The notes beneath the pieces were generated by a model. It made no database searches. It saw only the letters and a list, made by a program, of their open reading frames with translations, and had not been told where the DNA came from. Below, piece after piece: positions 1 through 8,035 of a stretch of 48,334 nucleotides of DNA. The position numbers were made by a program, and so were the translations under genes. The stretch spans positions 1 through 48,334 of the forward strand of contig NZ_LDWR01000061.1 in assembly GCF_001039005.1 (NCBI RefSeq), in the 5' to 3' direction. The stretch comes from Burkholderia cepacia. GTDB taxonomy: Bacteria; Pseudomonadota; Gammaproteobacteria; Burkholderiales; Burkholderiaceae. Position 1 is the stretch's first letter, and each line of letters begins with the position of its first letter.

Positions 1-58
1 CCCCGCGGGGCGCTTTTCTTTTTGCCGGGCCGCCGCCGGAGCAGGGCGGCCGCGAGCG

Positions 59-1678
59 TCACTCGATCGACGCGTACACGGCCTCGCCGAGCGTGAACGA
101 ATCGCTGCGCGCAATCGGCCACCAGCTGTCGTACAGCGTGAAGCCGCAATGGTTGCCGTCGAGCAGCGCGCCGGGCTTCAGGTACTTCAGCAACTGCGAC
201 ATCAGCCGGACCTCGTGCGGCGAGATGCGCTGCACGATGTGATGCGCGCGCAGCTCCGACGGATGCGACAGGCCGGCCGCCTGCACGAGTTCCTGCAGCG
301 CGTGCAGCGTATTGCGGTGGAAGTTGTACACGCGGTCGGCCTTGTCGGGCACGACGAGCGCGCGCTGGCGCACCGGGTCCTGCGTCGCGACGCCGGTCGG
401 GCAGCGGCCCGTGTGGCAGGTCTGCGCCTGGATGCAGCCGACCGCGAACATGAAGCCGCGCGCCGAGTTCACCCAGTCCGCGCCGATCGCGAGCGTGCGC
501 GCGACGTCGAACGCGGTGATGATCTTGCCGCTCGCGCCGATCTTCACGCGATCGCGCACGCCGATCCCGACCAGCGTGTTGTGCACGAGCAGCAGCCCTT
601 CCTGCAGCGGCACGCCGACGTGGTCGGTGAATTCGAGCGGCGCCGCGCCCGTGCCGCCTTCCGCGCCGTCGACGACGATGAAGTCCGGCACGATGCCCGT
701 CTCGACCATCGCCTTCGCGATCCCGAAGAATTCCCACGGATGGCCGACACACAGCTTGAAGCCGGTCGGCTTGCCGCCCGACAGCGTGCGCAGCCGCTCG
801 ACGAATTCGAGCAGCCCGCGCGGCGTCGAGAACTCCGAGTGCGTCGCGGGCGAGATGCAGTCCTTGCCCATCGGCACGCCGCGCGTCTCGGCGATCTCCG
901 GCGTGATCTTCGCGGCCGGCAGCACGCCGCCGTGGCCCGGCTTCGCGCCCTGCGACAGCTTCACCTCGATCATCTTGACCTGCGGATCGGCGGCCTGCTT
1001 CGCGAACTTGTCGGGGTTGAACGTGCCGTCGTCGTTGCGGCAACCGAAGTAGCCCGACGCGATTTCCCAGATGATGTCGCCGCCGTTCTCGCGGTGGTAC
1101 TTCGACAGCGAGCCTTCGCCCGTGTCGTGCGCGAACCCGCCTTTCTTTGCGCCGAGGTTCAGCGAGCGGATCGCGTTCGCGGACAGCGAGCCGAAGCTCA
1201 TCGCCGAGATGTTGAAGATCGAGATGTCGTACGGCTGCGCGCGATTCGCACCGACGCGGATGCGGAAATCGTGGTTCGGCAGCTTCGTCGGCGCGAGCGA
1301 GTGGCTGATCCATTCGTGCGCGACGGCCTTCACGTTCAGCTCGGTGCCGTACGGGCGATTGTCGGCGACGTTCTTCGCGCGCTGGTAGACGAGGCTGCGC
1401 TGCGCGCGCGAGAACGGTTTCTCGTCGGTATCGTCCTCGACGAAGTACTGGCGGATCTCGGGGCGGATGAACTCGAACAGGAAGCGGAAGTGGCCCCAGA
1501 GCGGGTAGTTGCGCAGGATCGCGTGACGGTCCTGGTTCAGGTCGTACACGCCGAGCGCGACGAGGGCGGCGGGGATGATGATCCACAGCCAGGAAAGCAC
1601 GTGGACCGACGCGAGCGCGATCGCCGCGACAAGCAGCAGGATGGCACACCACATCGCCAGATAGCGTCGTGAAAGCAT
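59..1678 (-). CDS. FMN-binding glutamate synthase family protein (GltB-like, membrane anchored)
   Basis: 539 residues. Two hydrophobic stretches near the N-terminus (about residues 8-45) suggest a membrane anchor. The rest resembles the FMN/synthase domain of the glutamate synthase large subunit: a GHGGVLPAAKIT segment (about 245-260), a VDGAEGGTGAAP segment, and a Cys motif CIQAQTCHTGRC with C-x5-C-x4-C spacing, as in the GltB [3Fe-4S] site. The glutaminase domain and the C-terminal GXGXG domain of full GltB are absent, as is any small subunit nearby, so the physiological reaction is uncertain; oxidoreductase is the safest label. The ATG is preceded by a good AGGAG (1683-1687 on the complement), which directly abuts repeat copy 1. 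mnmA lies upstream on the same strand, separated by that repeat. Confidence 0.85.
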   Translation of the reverse strand: MLSRRYLAMWCAILLLVAAIALASVHVLSWLWIIIPAALVALGVYDLNQDRHAILRNYPLWGHFRFLFEFIRPEIRQYFVEDDTDEKPFSRAQRSLVYQRAKNVADNRPYGTELNVKAVAHEWISHSLAPTKLPNHDFRIRVGANRAQPYDISIFNISAMSFGSLSANAIRSLNLGAKKGGFAHDTGEGSLSKYHRENGGDIIWEIASGYFGCRNDDGTFNPDKFAKQAADPQVKMIEVKLSQGAKPGHGGVLPAAKITPEIAETRGVPMGKDCISPATHSEFSTPRGLLEFVERLRTLSGGKPTGFKLCVGHPWEFFGIAKAMVETGIVPDFIVVDGAEGGTGAAPLEFTDHVGVPLQEGLLLVHNTLVGIGVRDRVKIGASGKIITAFDVARTLAIGADWVNSARGFMFAVGCIQAQTCHTGRCPTGVATQDPVRQRALVVPDKADRVYNFHRNTLHALQELVQAAGLSHPSELRAHHIVQRISPHEVRLMSQLLKYLKPGALLDGNHCGFTLYDSWWPIARSDSFTLGEAVYASIE

Positions 1679-1688
1679 GGGGACTCCT

Positions 1689-1974
1689 AGGGTCTATTCA
1701 TGTATGGAACGCGCATGCGAATGCCCGAAATCGCTCGCAGGGCAAGGAGTGAGGAGCGCCGTTTGGCCGAGCCAAACAAGTGACGAACGACACCGCCATG
1801 CGGGCGATTTCGGGCATTCCCGTGGAATGATCTACTTAGATTTGGGGTTGCCACGAGAAGGGCCGCTCGCCGCGTTGCGCTCCTTGCGAATACGTCAGTA
1901 TTCGCGGCGTCGCGCGCCTCGCGAGCGGCCCTTCTCGTGGCAACGCATGCGCGTTCCATACATGAATAGACCCT
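1689..1974. repeat. Three-way-junction palindromic repeat element, copy 1
   Basis: A 286-bp non-coding element. Its ends are a perfect 31-bp inverted repeat (1689-1719 with 1944-1974). Inside are two independent hairpins. Hairpin B has arms 1719-1734 and 1804-1819 (16 perfect pairs, extendable to 21 through 1739/1799 with one G-T pair) and a small inner stem GTTTGGC/GCCAAAC (1761-1777). Hairpin A has perfect 24-bp arms at 1847-1870 and 1921-1944 with an inner stem GCGAATAC/GTATTCGC around loop GTCA (1886-1905). An A/T-richer linker (1820-1846) joins them. Folded as one strand it makes a closed three-way junction. A second copy in the opposite orientation is at 41508-41792. No target-site duplication is evident at the ends. 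It fills most of the gap between mnmA and the glutamate-synthase-like gene. Confidence 0.95.
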
Positions 1975-2079
1975 GCATCTTGAAATACCGCCATGCGTGC
2001 GCTGCGCGGCGGTCTGCCGGCCTCGGCGGAATCGTGTTCCGCCGGGCGCGGCGTGCCGCAAGTCTAAACCGAATATGTG

Positions 2080-3234
2080 TCAGCGTGCGTCGGCGAGCGC
2101 CGGGGCGTGGCCTTCCGCCGGTGCGGAATGGCTGGTCGCCGCGGATTCGATGATGCCGCCGCCGAGGCAGATCTCGCCGTCGTACAGCACGGCCGACTGG
2201 CCGGGCGTGACGGCCCACTGCGCGTCGTCGAACGCGAGCGAGAAGCGCGCTTCGCCTTCCGGGCCGGGCGCGGCGGCACCGAACGCACACGCCGCATCGG
2301 CCTGCCGGTAGCGTGTCTTCGCGCCGCACGCGAAGCCTTCCGCCGGCGGCTCGCCGGCGACCCAGCTCACGTTGCCGGCGACGAGCTCGCGCGACAGCAG
2401 CCACGGATGATCGTGGCCCTGCACGACGTACAGCGTGTTCGACGCGATGTCCTTCGCGGCGACGAACCACGGTTCGCCGCTGCCGTCCTTGCTGCCGCCG
2501 AGGCCGATGCCCTTGCGCTGGCCGAACGTGTAGAACGCGAGGCCGATGTGCTTGCCGACGACCTTGCCGTCGGGTGTCTTCATCGGGCCGGGTTTCGTCG
2601 GAAGGTAGCGGTTCAGGAAATCGCGGAACGGCCGTTCGCCGATGAAGCAGATGCCCGTCGAATCCTTCTTCTTCGCGTTCGGCAGCCCGATCTGCGCGGC
2701 GATCTCGCGCACCTTCGTCTTCGGGATCTCGCCGAGCGGGAACATCGTCTTCGACAGTTGCGCCTGGTTCAGCCGGTGCAGGAAGTACGACTGGTCTTTC
2801 GTATGATCGAAGGCCTTCAGCAGTTCGAAACGCCCGTCGCGCTCGCGCACGCGCGCATAATGGCCGGTCGCGATCATTTCCGCGTCGAGCGACATCGCGT
2901 GATCGAGAAACGCCTTGAACTTGATCTCGGCATTGCACAGCACGTCGGGGTTCGGCGTGCGGCCGGCCGAGTATTCGCGCAGGAACTCGGCGAACACGCG
3001 GTCCTTGTATTCGGCGGCGAAGTTGACGGCTTCCACGTCGATGCCGATCAGGTCGGCGACCGACACGACGTCGATCCAGTCCTGGCGCGTCGAGCAGTAT
3101 TCGCCGTCGTCGTCGTCTTCCCAGTTCTTCATGAACAGGCCGACCACGTCGTAGCCCTGTTCCTTCAGCAGCCACGCGGTCACCGACGAATCGACGCCGC
3201 CCGACATGCCCACCACTACACGGCGCTTGCTCAT
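2080..3234 (-). CDS. mnmA: tRNA-specific 2-thiouridylase MnmA
   Basis: 384 residues. It makes the 2-thiouridine of wobble U34 in tRNA-Lys/Glu/Gln, taking sulfur from the sulfur-relay system and activating the base with ATP. The ATP-binding SGGVDSS loop is at residues 11-17, and the two catalytic cysteines are C100 (in PDVLCNAEIKF) and C196 (in STGICFIGE), close to C102/C199 of E. coli. Start chosen at MSKRRVVVG because a longer reading frame extends upstream only through unrelated Arg-rich sequence that overlaps the nudJ-like gene. The ATG overlaps that gene's TGA by 4 bp, so the two are probably translationally coupled. The C-terminus (about 20 residues, Ala/His-rich) goes slightly beyond the conserved domain. 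Confidence 0.96.
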   Translation of the reverse strand: MSKRRVVVGMSGGVDSSVTAWLLKEQGYDVVGLFMKNWEDDDDGEYCSTRQDWIDVVSVADLIGIDVEAVNFAAEYKDRVFAEFLREYSAGRTPNPDVLCNAEIKFKAFLDHAMSLDAEMIATGHYARVRERDGRFELLKAFDHTKDQSYFLHRLNQAQLSKTMFPLGEIPKTKVREIAAQIGLPNAKKKDSTGICFIGERPFRDFLNRYLPTKPGPMKTPDGKVVGKHIGLAFYTFGQRKGIGLGGSKDGSGEPWFVAAKDIASNTLYVVQGHDHPWLLSRELVAGNVSWVAGEPPAEGFACGAKTRYRQADAACAFGAAAPGPEGEARFSLAFDDAQWAVTPGQSAVLYDGEICLGGGIIESAATSHSAPAEGHAPALADAR

Positions 3235-3740
3235 TTGTTGACCGCCTGACGTTCGAATGCCTCGGGGCGCGGCGCGACCGAATGCGTGTGCACGAAATCG
3301 AGCGGAATGCGCCGCCCGGCGAGATAGTCGTCGACGCAGCGCATTACCGCGGGCGAGCGGTGGCGCTCGCTGCACGCGCGCAGTTCGTCGGCCGTCATCC
3401 ACAGCGTGCGGACGATGCCGTCGTCGAGCGCGTGGCCCGCGACCGGCTCGCCGGCCGTGCCGCAGAACGTGAAGCGCAGGTAGGTCGCGCCGGCGGTACC
3501 GGGGCGCTCGTAGTGCGCGAGATAGACACCGACGAGCGCGTCGGGCGTGAACGGGTGCGCGGTTTCCTCGAGCGTCTCGCGGATCACGGCGTCGGCCAGC
3601 GTTTCGCCGGCCTCGAGATGGCCGGCCGGCTGGTTGATGCGCAGGCCCGTCGAGGTTTCTTCCTCGATCACGAGAAAGCGGCCGGCGTGCTCGACGAGCG
3701 CGGCGACCGTCACATGCGGGGTCCAGATTTCGGGTTTCAT
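3231..3740 (-). CDS. nudJ: NUDIX hydrolase, NudJ-like
   Basis: 169 residues starting MKPEIWTPHVTVAAL, which aligns with the start of E. coli NudJ (a phosphatase acting on thiamin and other pyrophosphates). The Nudix box is visible as GHLEAGETLADAVIRETLEE, with an Ala where the consensus has the last Gly (EETAH instead of EETG). The gene ends in an ATGA overlap with mnmA; the same nudJ-mnmA adjacency exists in E. coli, which supports the name. A longer form beginning 27 residues upstream is possible but its extra residues are not family-like. No strong ribosome binding site is seen before the chosen ATG. Confidence 0.85.
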   Translation of the reverse strand: MKPEIWTPHVTVAALVEHAGRFLVIEEETSTGLRINQPAGHLEAGETLADAVIRETLEETAHPFTPDALVGVYLAHYERPGTAGATYLRFTFCGTAGEPVAGHALDDGIVRTLWMTADELRACSERHRSPAVMRCVDDYLAGRRIPLDFVHTHSVAPRPEAFERQAVNK

Positions 3741-3869
3741 GGATCGGCATTTTACCGGTTGCGCCCGAACGCTGCCGGCCGTCTGATCAGACGATAGACG
3801 AATCCGACCCTCGCGGATCATCCGTCCCGCCGATGCGCGGCGGCGCGGTCCGGGCTAATGTCTCATTCG

Positions 3870-3883
3870 CGCACGATCGTGCG
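3870..3883. promoter_or_regulatory. 14-bp perfect palindrome between nudJ and pntAA
   Basis: CGCACGATCGTGCG lies in the 286-bp gap between the divergent nudJ-mnmA and pnt genes. It could be a regulator site for either direction. Apart from the pntAA ribosome binding site (TGGAGGAA, about 4012-4019) I see nothing else distinctive in this gap. Confidence 0.3.
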
Positions 3884-4026
3884 GAATGTGCTGGCGCGAC
3901 CACCGCTTTCGGTTAAAGTGCAGCGTGAATGCCGTTGCCCGTGAGCCGGTAAGTCAGCCTGTCCGGCTCGTTGTGCAGTAAAAATCGCAAGAAAAGAAAT
4001 ACTGACAATGACTGGAGGAACTGACG

Positions 4027-5166
4027 ATGCATATTGGAGTGCCTGCTGAAACGCGGGCGAACGAGGCGCGTGTGGCTGCGACGCCGGAAACCGTGAAGAA
4101 ATACGCGGCTGCCGGCCATCGCATCAGTATCGCGAAAGGGGCGGGCAGCGCAGCCAGTTATCCCGACGAAGCCTATGCGGCCGCCGGTGCAGAATTGACC
4201 GACCAGTCGGCTGCTTTTGATGCCGACGTCGTGTTGAAGGTCCAGGCACCTACCGACCCCGAACTGCCGTTGCTCAAGCGCGGCTCCGTGCTGGTCGGCA
4301 TGCTCGAGCCGTTCAACGCCGAGCAGGCGGCGAAGCTCGCCGCGGCCGGCGTGACCGGCTTCGCGCTCGAAGCCGCGCCGCGCACGACGCGCGCGCAGAG
4401 TCTCGACGTGCTGTCGTCGCAGGCGAACATCGCGGGCTACAAGGCAGTGCTGGTCGCCGCGGCGCTGTATCCGCGCTTCTTTCCGATGCTGATGACGGCC
4501 GCGGGCACGGTGAAGGCCGCGCGCGTGCTGATTCTCGGCGCGGGCGTCGCAGGCCTGCAGGCGATCGCGACCGCGAAGCGCCTCGGCGCGGTGATCGAGG
4601 CCTCCGATGTGCGGCCGGCCGTGAAGGAGCAGATCGAGTCTCTCGGCGCGAAATTCCTCGACGTCCCGTTCGAAACCGACGAAGAGCGCGACGCCGCGCA
4701 GGGTGTCGGCGGTTATGCGCGCCCGATGCCGCCGTCGTGGCTCGGCCGCCAGGCCGCGCTCGTGCACGAGCGCGCGAAGCAGGCCGACATCGTGATCACC
4801 ACCGCGCTGATTCCCGGGCGCCCGGCGCCGACGCTGATCTCGGTCGAAACCGCGCAGTCGATGAAGCCCGGCTCGGTGCTCGTCGATCTCGCGGCCGGCC
4901 GCGGCCCGGAATTCGACGGCAGGAAGAGCGGCAACTGCCCGCTGACGGTCGCCGACCAGGTGATCGTGCACAACGGCGTGACGATCGCCGGCTACACGAA
5001 CCTCGCATCGATGGTCGCGTCGGACGCGTCGGCGCTGTACGCGCGCAACCTGCTCGACTTCATGAAGCTGATCGTCACAAAGGAAGGCACGCTGAACATC
5101 GACCTGACCGACGACATCGTCGCCGCGACGCTGCTGTGCCGCGACGGCGAAGTCACGCGCAAATAA
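4027..5166 (+). CDS. pntAA: NAD(P) transhydrogenase subunit alpha part 1 (PntAA)
   Basis: 379 residues; the soluble NAD(H)-binding domain I of the proton-translocating transhydrogenase, which reduces NADP+ with NADH at the cost of the proton gradient. It starts MHIGVPAETRANEARVAATPE, typical of the PntA/alanine dehydrogenase fold, and carries the dinucleotide-binding loop LILGAGVAGLQAI near residue 175. The alpha subunit is split: the membrane part is the next gene, pntAB, as in Rhodospirillum-type three-gene enzymes and unlike the fused E. coli PntA. GGAGGAA sits just before the ATG; pntAB follows after 11 bp. Confidence 0.96.
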   Translation: MHIGVPAETRANEARVAATPETVKKYAAAGHRISIAKGAGSAASYPDEAYAAAGAELTDQSAAFDADVVLKVQAPTDPELPLLKRGSVLVGMLEPFNAEQAAKLAAAGVTGFALEAAPRTTRAQSLDVLSSQANIAGYKAVLVAAALYPRFFPMLMTAAGTVKAARVLILGAGVAGLQAIATAKRLGAVIEASDVRPAVKEQIESLGAKFLDVPFETDEERDAAQGVGGYARPMPPSWLGRQAALVHERAKQADIVITTALIPGRPAPTLISVETAQSMKPGSVLVDLAAGRGPEFDGRKSGNCPLTVADQVIVHNGVTIAGYTNLASMVASDASALYARNLLDFMKLIVTKEGTLNIDLTDDIVAATLLCRDGEVTRK

Positions 5167-5177
5167 CGGAGGAGACC

Positions 5178-5495
5178 ATGGAAGTCATCAATCACACGGT
5201 GATCAACGTGATCATCTTCGTGCTGGCGGTGTACGTCGGCTACCACGTCGTCTGGAACGTCACGCCGGCGCTGCATACGCCGCTGATGGCCGTGACCAAC
5301 GCGATCTCGGCGATCGTGATCGTCGGCGCGATGCTCGCGGCGGCGCTCACCGTCGGTTTGACCGGCAAGGTCTTCGGCACGCTCGCGGTCGCGCTTGCGG
5401 CCGTCAACGTGTTCGGCGGCTTTCTCGTGACGAGGCGAATGCTCGAGATGTTCCGCAAGAAGGAGCCGAAGGCGGCGAAGGGGGGCGCGCGATGA
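5178..5495 (+). CDS. pntAB: NAD(P) transhydrogenase subunit alpha part 2 (PntAB)
   Basis: 105 residues with three or four hydrophobic helices (about residues 7-26, 34-55, 58-80); the membrane segment corresponding to the C-terminal part of E. coli PntA, part of the proton channel. Start chosen at MEVINHTVINV because GGAGGAG lies immediately upstream and the longer frame is Arg-rich shadow sequence. Its last codons overlap pntB by an ATGA, so translation is likely coupled. Confidence 0.94.
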   Translation: MEVINHTVINVIIFVLAVYVGYHVVWNVTPALHTPLMAVTNAISAIVIVGAMLAAALTVGLTGKVFGTLAVALAAVNVFGGFLVTRRMLEMFRKKEPKAAKGGAR

Positions 5496-6946
5496 GCATG
5501 AACGTCGTTACGCTGCTGTACCTCGTCGCATCGGTGTGCTTCATCCAGGCACTGAAGGGGCTGTCGAACCCGAAGAGCGCGCGGCGCGGCAATCTGTTCG
5601 GGATGGTCGGGATGGCCATCGCGATCCTCACGACGGTCGCGCTGATCGTCAAGCAGGCGGCCTGGCTCGGCGCGAACCTGCCGCTCGGCCTTGCGCTGGT
5701 GCTCGGTGCGCTGATCGTCGGCGGCGGGGTCGGGGCATTCGTCGCCGCGCGCGTCGAGATGACGAAGATGCCGGAACTCGTCGCGGCGATGCACTCGCTG
5801 ATCGGTCTCGCGGCCGTGTGCATCGCGTATGCGGTGGTGTCGGAGCCGGAAGCGTTCGGGCTCGTGCCGCAGGACGCCGTCGCGGCGAACTTCATCCCGT
5901 ACGGCAACCGCGTCGAGCTGTTCATCGGCACGTTCGTCGGCGCGATCACGTTCTCCGGTTCGGTGATCGCGTTCGGCAAGCTGTCGGGCAAGTACAAGTT
6001 CCGGCTGTTCCAGGGCGCGCCGGTCGTGTATGCAGGCCAGCACCTGATCAACCTGATGCTCGCGATCGCGATGCTCGGCTTCGGGGCCCTGTTCGTCATC
6101 ACGCAGGCGTGGCTGCCGTTCATCATCATGACGGCGATCGCGTTCGTGCTCGGCGTGCTGATCATCATCCCGATCGGCGGCGCGGACATGCCGGTGGTCG
6201 TGTCGATGCTGAACTCGTACTCGGGCTGGGCGGCGGCCGGCATCGGCTTCTCGCTGAACAACGCGATGCTGATCATCGCCGGCTCCCTGGTCGGCTCGTC
6301 GGGTGCGATCCTGTCGTACATCATGTGCCACGCGATGAACCGCTCGTTCTTCAACGTGATCCTCGGCGGCTTCGGCGGCGAAGCGTCGGCCGGCGGTGCG
6401 GCGGGCGGGCAGGAGCAACGCCCGGTGAAGTCGGGCTCGGCCGAGGATGCGTCGTTCATGCTCGGCAACGCGGAAACGGTCGTGATCGTGCCGGGCTACG
6501 GGCTGGCCGTCGCCCGCGCGCAGCACGCGCTGAAGGAGCTGACCGACAAGCTGATCGAGAAGGGCGTCGACGTGCGCTATGCGATTCACCCGGTTGCCGG
6601 GCGGATGCCGGGGCACATGAACGTGCTGCTCGCGGAAGCGGAAGTGCCGTACGACATCGTGTTCGAAATGGAGGACATCAACGGCGAGCTGGGTCAGGCC
6701 GACGTCGTGCTGGTGCTCGGCGCGAACGACGTGGTGAACCCGGCCGCGAAGAACGATCCGAAATCGCCGATCGCGGGGATGCCGATCATCGAGGCGTACA
6801 AGGCGCGCACGGTGATCGTCAACAAGCGTTCGATGGCGGCCGGCTACGCGGGCCTCGACAACGACCTGTTCTACATGGACAAGACGATGATGGTGTTCGG
6901 CGATGCGAAGAAGGTCATCGAGGACATGGTGAAGTCCGTCGAGTAA
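5492..6946 (+). CDS. pntB: NAD(P) transhydrogenase subunit beta (PntB)
   Basis: 484 residues. The N-terminal part has about nine membrane helices (to about residue 285) and completes the proton channel. The C-terminal soluble domain III binds NADP(H): the segments VIVPGYGLAVARAQH and YAIHPVAGRMPGHMNVLLAEA and the closing GDAKKVIEDMV are characteristic. Third gene of the pnt operon, starting inside the pntAB stop codon and ending before a clear intrinsic terminator at 7003-7035. Confidence 0.97.
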   Translation: MSMNVVTLLYLVASVCFIQALKGLSNPKSARRGNLFGMVGMAIAILTTVALIVKQAAWLGANLPLGLALVLGALIVGGGVGAFVAARVEMTKMPELVAAMHSLIGLAAVCIAYAVVSEPEAFGLVPQDAVAANFIPYGNRVELFIGTFVGAITFSGSVIAFGKLSGKYKFRLFQGAPVVYAGQHLINLMLAIAMLGFGALFVITQAWLPFIIMTAIAFVLGVLIIIPIGGADMPVVVSMLNSYSGWAAAGIGFSLNNAMLIIAGSLVGSSGAILSYIMCHAMNRSFFNVILGGFGGEASAGGAAGGQEQRPVKSGSAEDASFMLGNAETVVIVPGYGLAVARAQHALKELTDKLIEKGVDVRYAIHPVAGRMPGHMNVLLAEAEVPYDIVFEMEDINGELGQADVVLVLGANDVVNPAAKNDPKSPIAGMPIIEAYKARTVIVNKRSMAAGYAGLDNDLFYMDKTMMVFGDAKKVIEDMVKSVE

Positions 6947-7002
6947 CGCGCGGACCGGCAACGCGCCCGCCTGCTTCGATTCGCGGGCGGTTCGTCCGGA
7001 AC

Positions 7003-7035
7003 GGCCCGACCGGCGCAAGCCGGCCGGGCCTTTTT
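7003..7035 (+). terminator. Intrinsic terminator of the pnt operon
   Basis: Arms GGCCCG-A-CCGGC and GCCGG-C-CGGGCC with one internal mismatch and loop GCAA, followed by five T (7031-7035). The last T is shared with the stop codon of the convergent LysR gene. Confidence 0.9.
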
Positions 7036-7955
7036 CATGGTGCGACGAGGTTCGCGACGCAGGCGGCGATCGTGTCCCGCACGCGCACGATCGCCGGGTC
7101 GCGCTGGGTGCTCGTGCGCCAGCCGATTTCCACCGGATAGCGCGGCAGCTCGACCGGGCACGCGAGCGCGCGCAGCGGGGCCGATTGCGCGATCGCGCGC
7201 GCCGCGTGTGCGGGAATCGTCGCTACTGCGTCGGAGCCGGCGAGCAGGTACGGCAACGCGGCGAAATGCGTGGTCGATGCGGCGACGCGGCGCTTGTGGC
7301 CGAGCGCGGCCAGCGCCTCGTCGACGATCCCGATCACGCCGCCCGACGACACGAGCAGGTGGTCGCGCCGCAGGAAATCGGCGAGCGTGAGCGTGCGAGG
7401 CGGCCGCGCGCGGGCGGCCGGATCGATCAGGCACGCATAGCCGCCCGTCGCGACCGCGCGGCGGCTGAGCCCGTTCGCCGAGAAGCCGCCCGACGCGATC
7501 GCGAGATCGACGCCGTGCCGCAGCAGCGCGTCGCCGGCGATGCCGCTGTGGGTCTGCCGGAAAATCAGCCGGATACCGGCGGCCTCTCGCGCGACCGCGT
7601 CGATCAGCGCGCGGCCGAGCGCGATCTCGAAATCGTCCGACAGCCCGATCGAGATCGTGCGGCCGACGCGGTCGCCGCTGTCGGCGGCGATCGCGAGGCT
7701 TTCGCGGCAGCGGTCGAGCGCGTCGGACAGGATCGGCTTCAGCTCGTCCGCGCGCGGCGTCGGCGCGAGTCCGCGGCCGGTGCGCACGAACAGCGGATCG
7801 GCATAGATCACGCGCAGCCGCGCGAGCGCCGCGCTGACGGCCGACTGCGTGAGATCGAGCCGCAGCGCCGCGCGGCTTGCGCCGCCTTCCTCGTACAGCG
7901 CCTCGAATACCTTCAGCAGGTTCAGGTCGAGGCCGGCGATATCATCCGCATTCAT
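7035..7955 (-). CDS. LysR-family transcriptional regulator
   Basis: 306 residues. The N-terminal winged helix-turn-helix is recognisable in LDLNLLKVFEALYEEGGASR and LTQSAVSAALARLR (about residues 9-50), followed by a substrate-binding domain (about 95-300). It is divergent from the nitrilase gene across 80 bp and is the likely regulator of it, as is usual for LysR pairs. The short gap carries ATCGAT repeats (7971-8000) that could be the operator. The effector is unknown. Confidence 0.9.
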   Translation of the reverse strand: MNADDIAGLDLNLLKVFEALYEEGGASRAALRLDLTQSAVSAALARLRVIYADPLFVRTGRGLAPTPRADELKPILSDALDRCRESLAIAADSGDRVGRTISIGLSDDFEIALGRALIDAVAREAAGIRLIFRQTHSGIAGDALLRHGVDLAIASGGFSANGLSRRAVATGGYACLIDPAARARPPRTLTLADFLRRDHLLVSSGGVIGIVDEALAALGHKRRVAASTTHFAALPYLLAGSDAVATIPAHAARAIAQSAPLRALACPVELPRYPVEIGWRTSTQRDPAIVRVRDTIAACVANLVAP

Positions 7956-7970
7956 GACAGTTATCGTTCT

Positions 7971-8000
7971 ATCGATTTGATCGATGACATCTTATCGATA
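7971..8000. promoter_or_regulatory. Candidate LysR operator between lysR and nitrilase genes
   Basis: Three ATCGAT-type palindromes lie in 30 bp: ATCGAT at 7971-7976, GATCGAT at 7979-7985, and the perfect TATCGATA at 7993-8000. They are in the centre of the 80-bp divergent gap, where a LysR protein would act on both promoters. Assignment rests on position only. Confidence 0.45.
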
Positions 8001-8035
8001 AAGATGGCGGCATCCCATTCACCGGAGACGCCCTC

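Noticed and set aside
1..58. Possible terminator (CCCCGCGGGG followed by TTTTCTTTTT) at the window start
   Set aside because: The stem is only partly inside the window and the gene it would serve is not visible.
149..1672. Plus-strand frame opposite the glutamate-synthase-like gene
   Set aside because: Arg/Val/His-rich shadow without ribosome binding site or family similarity.
1689..1974. Treating the 31-bp inverted ends as those of an insertion sequence with its own transposase
   Set aside because: No frame in the element is conserved between copies and no target duplication is seen; it cannot be autonomous.
2080..3750. MnmA with a long N-terminal fusion
   Set aside because: The extra 170 residues read the nudJ-like gene out of frame; MnmA starts at MSKRRVVVG with an ATGA overlap.
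4027..5495. Frameshifted pntA
   Set aside because: The two-piece alpha subunit is a normal arrangement for this enzyme type; each gene has its own GGAGG and intact domain.
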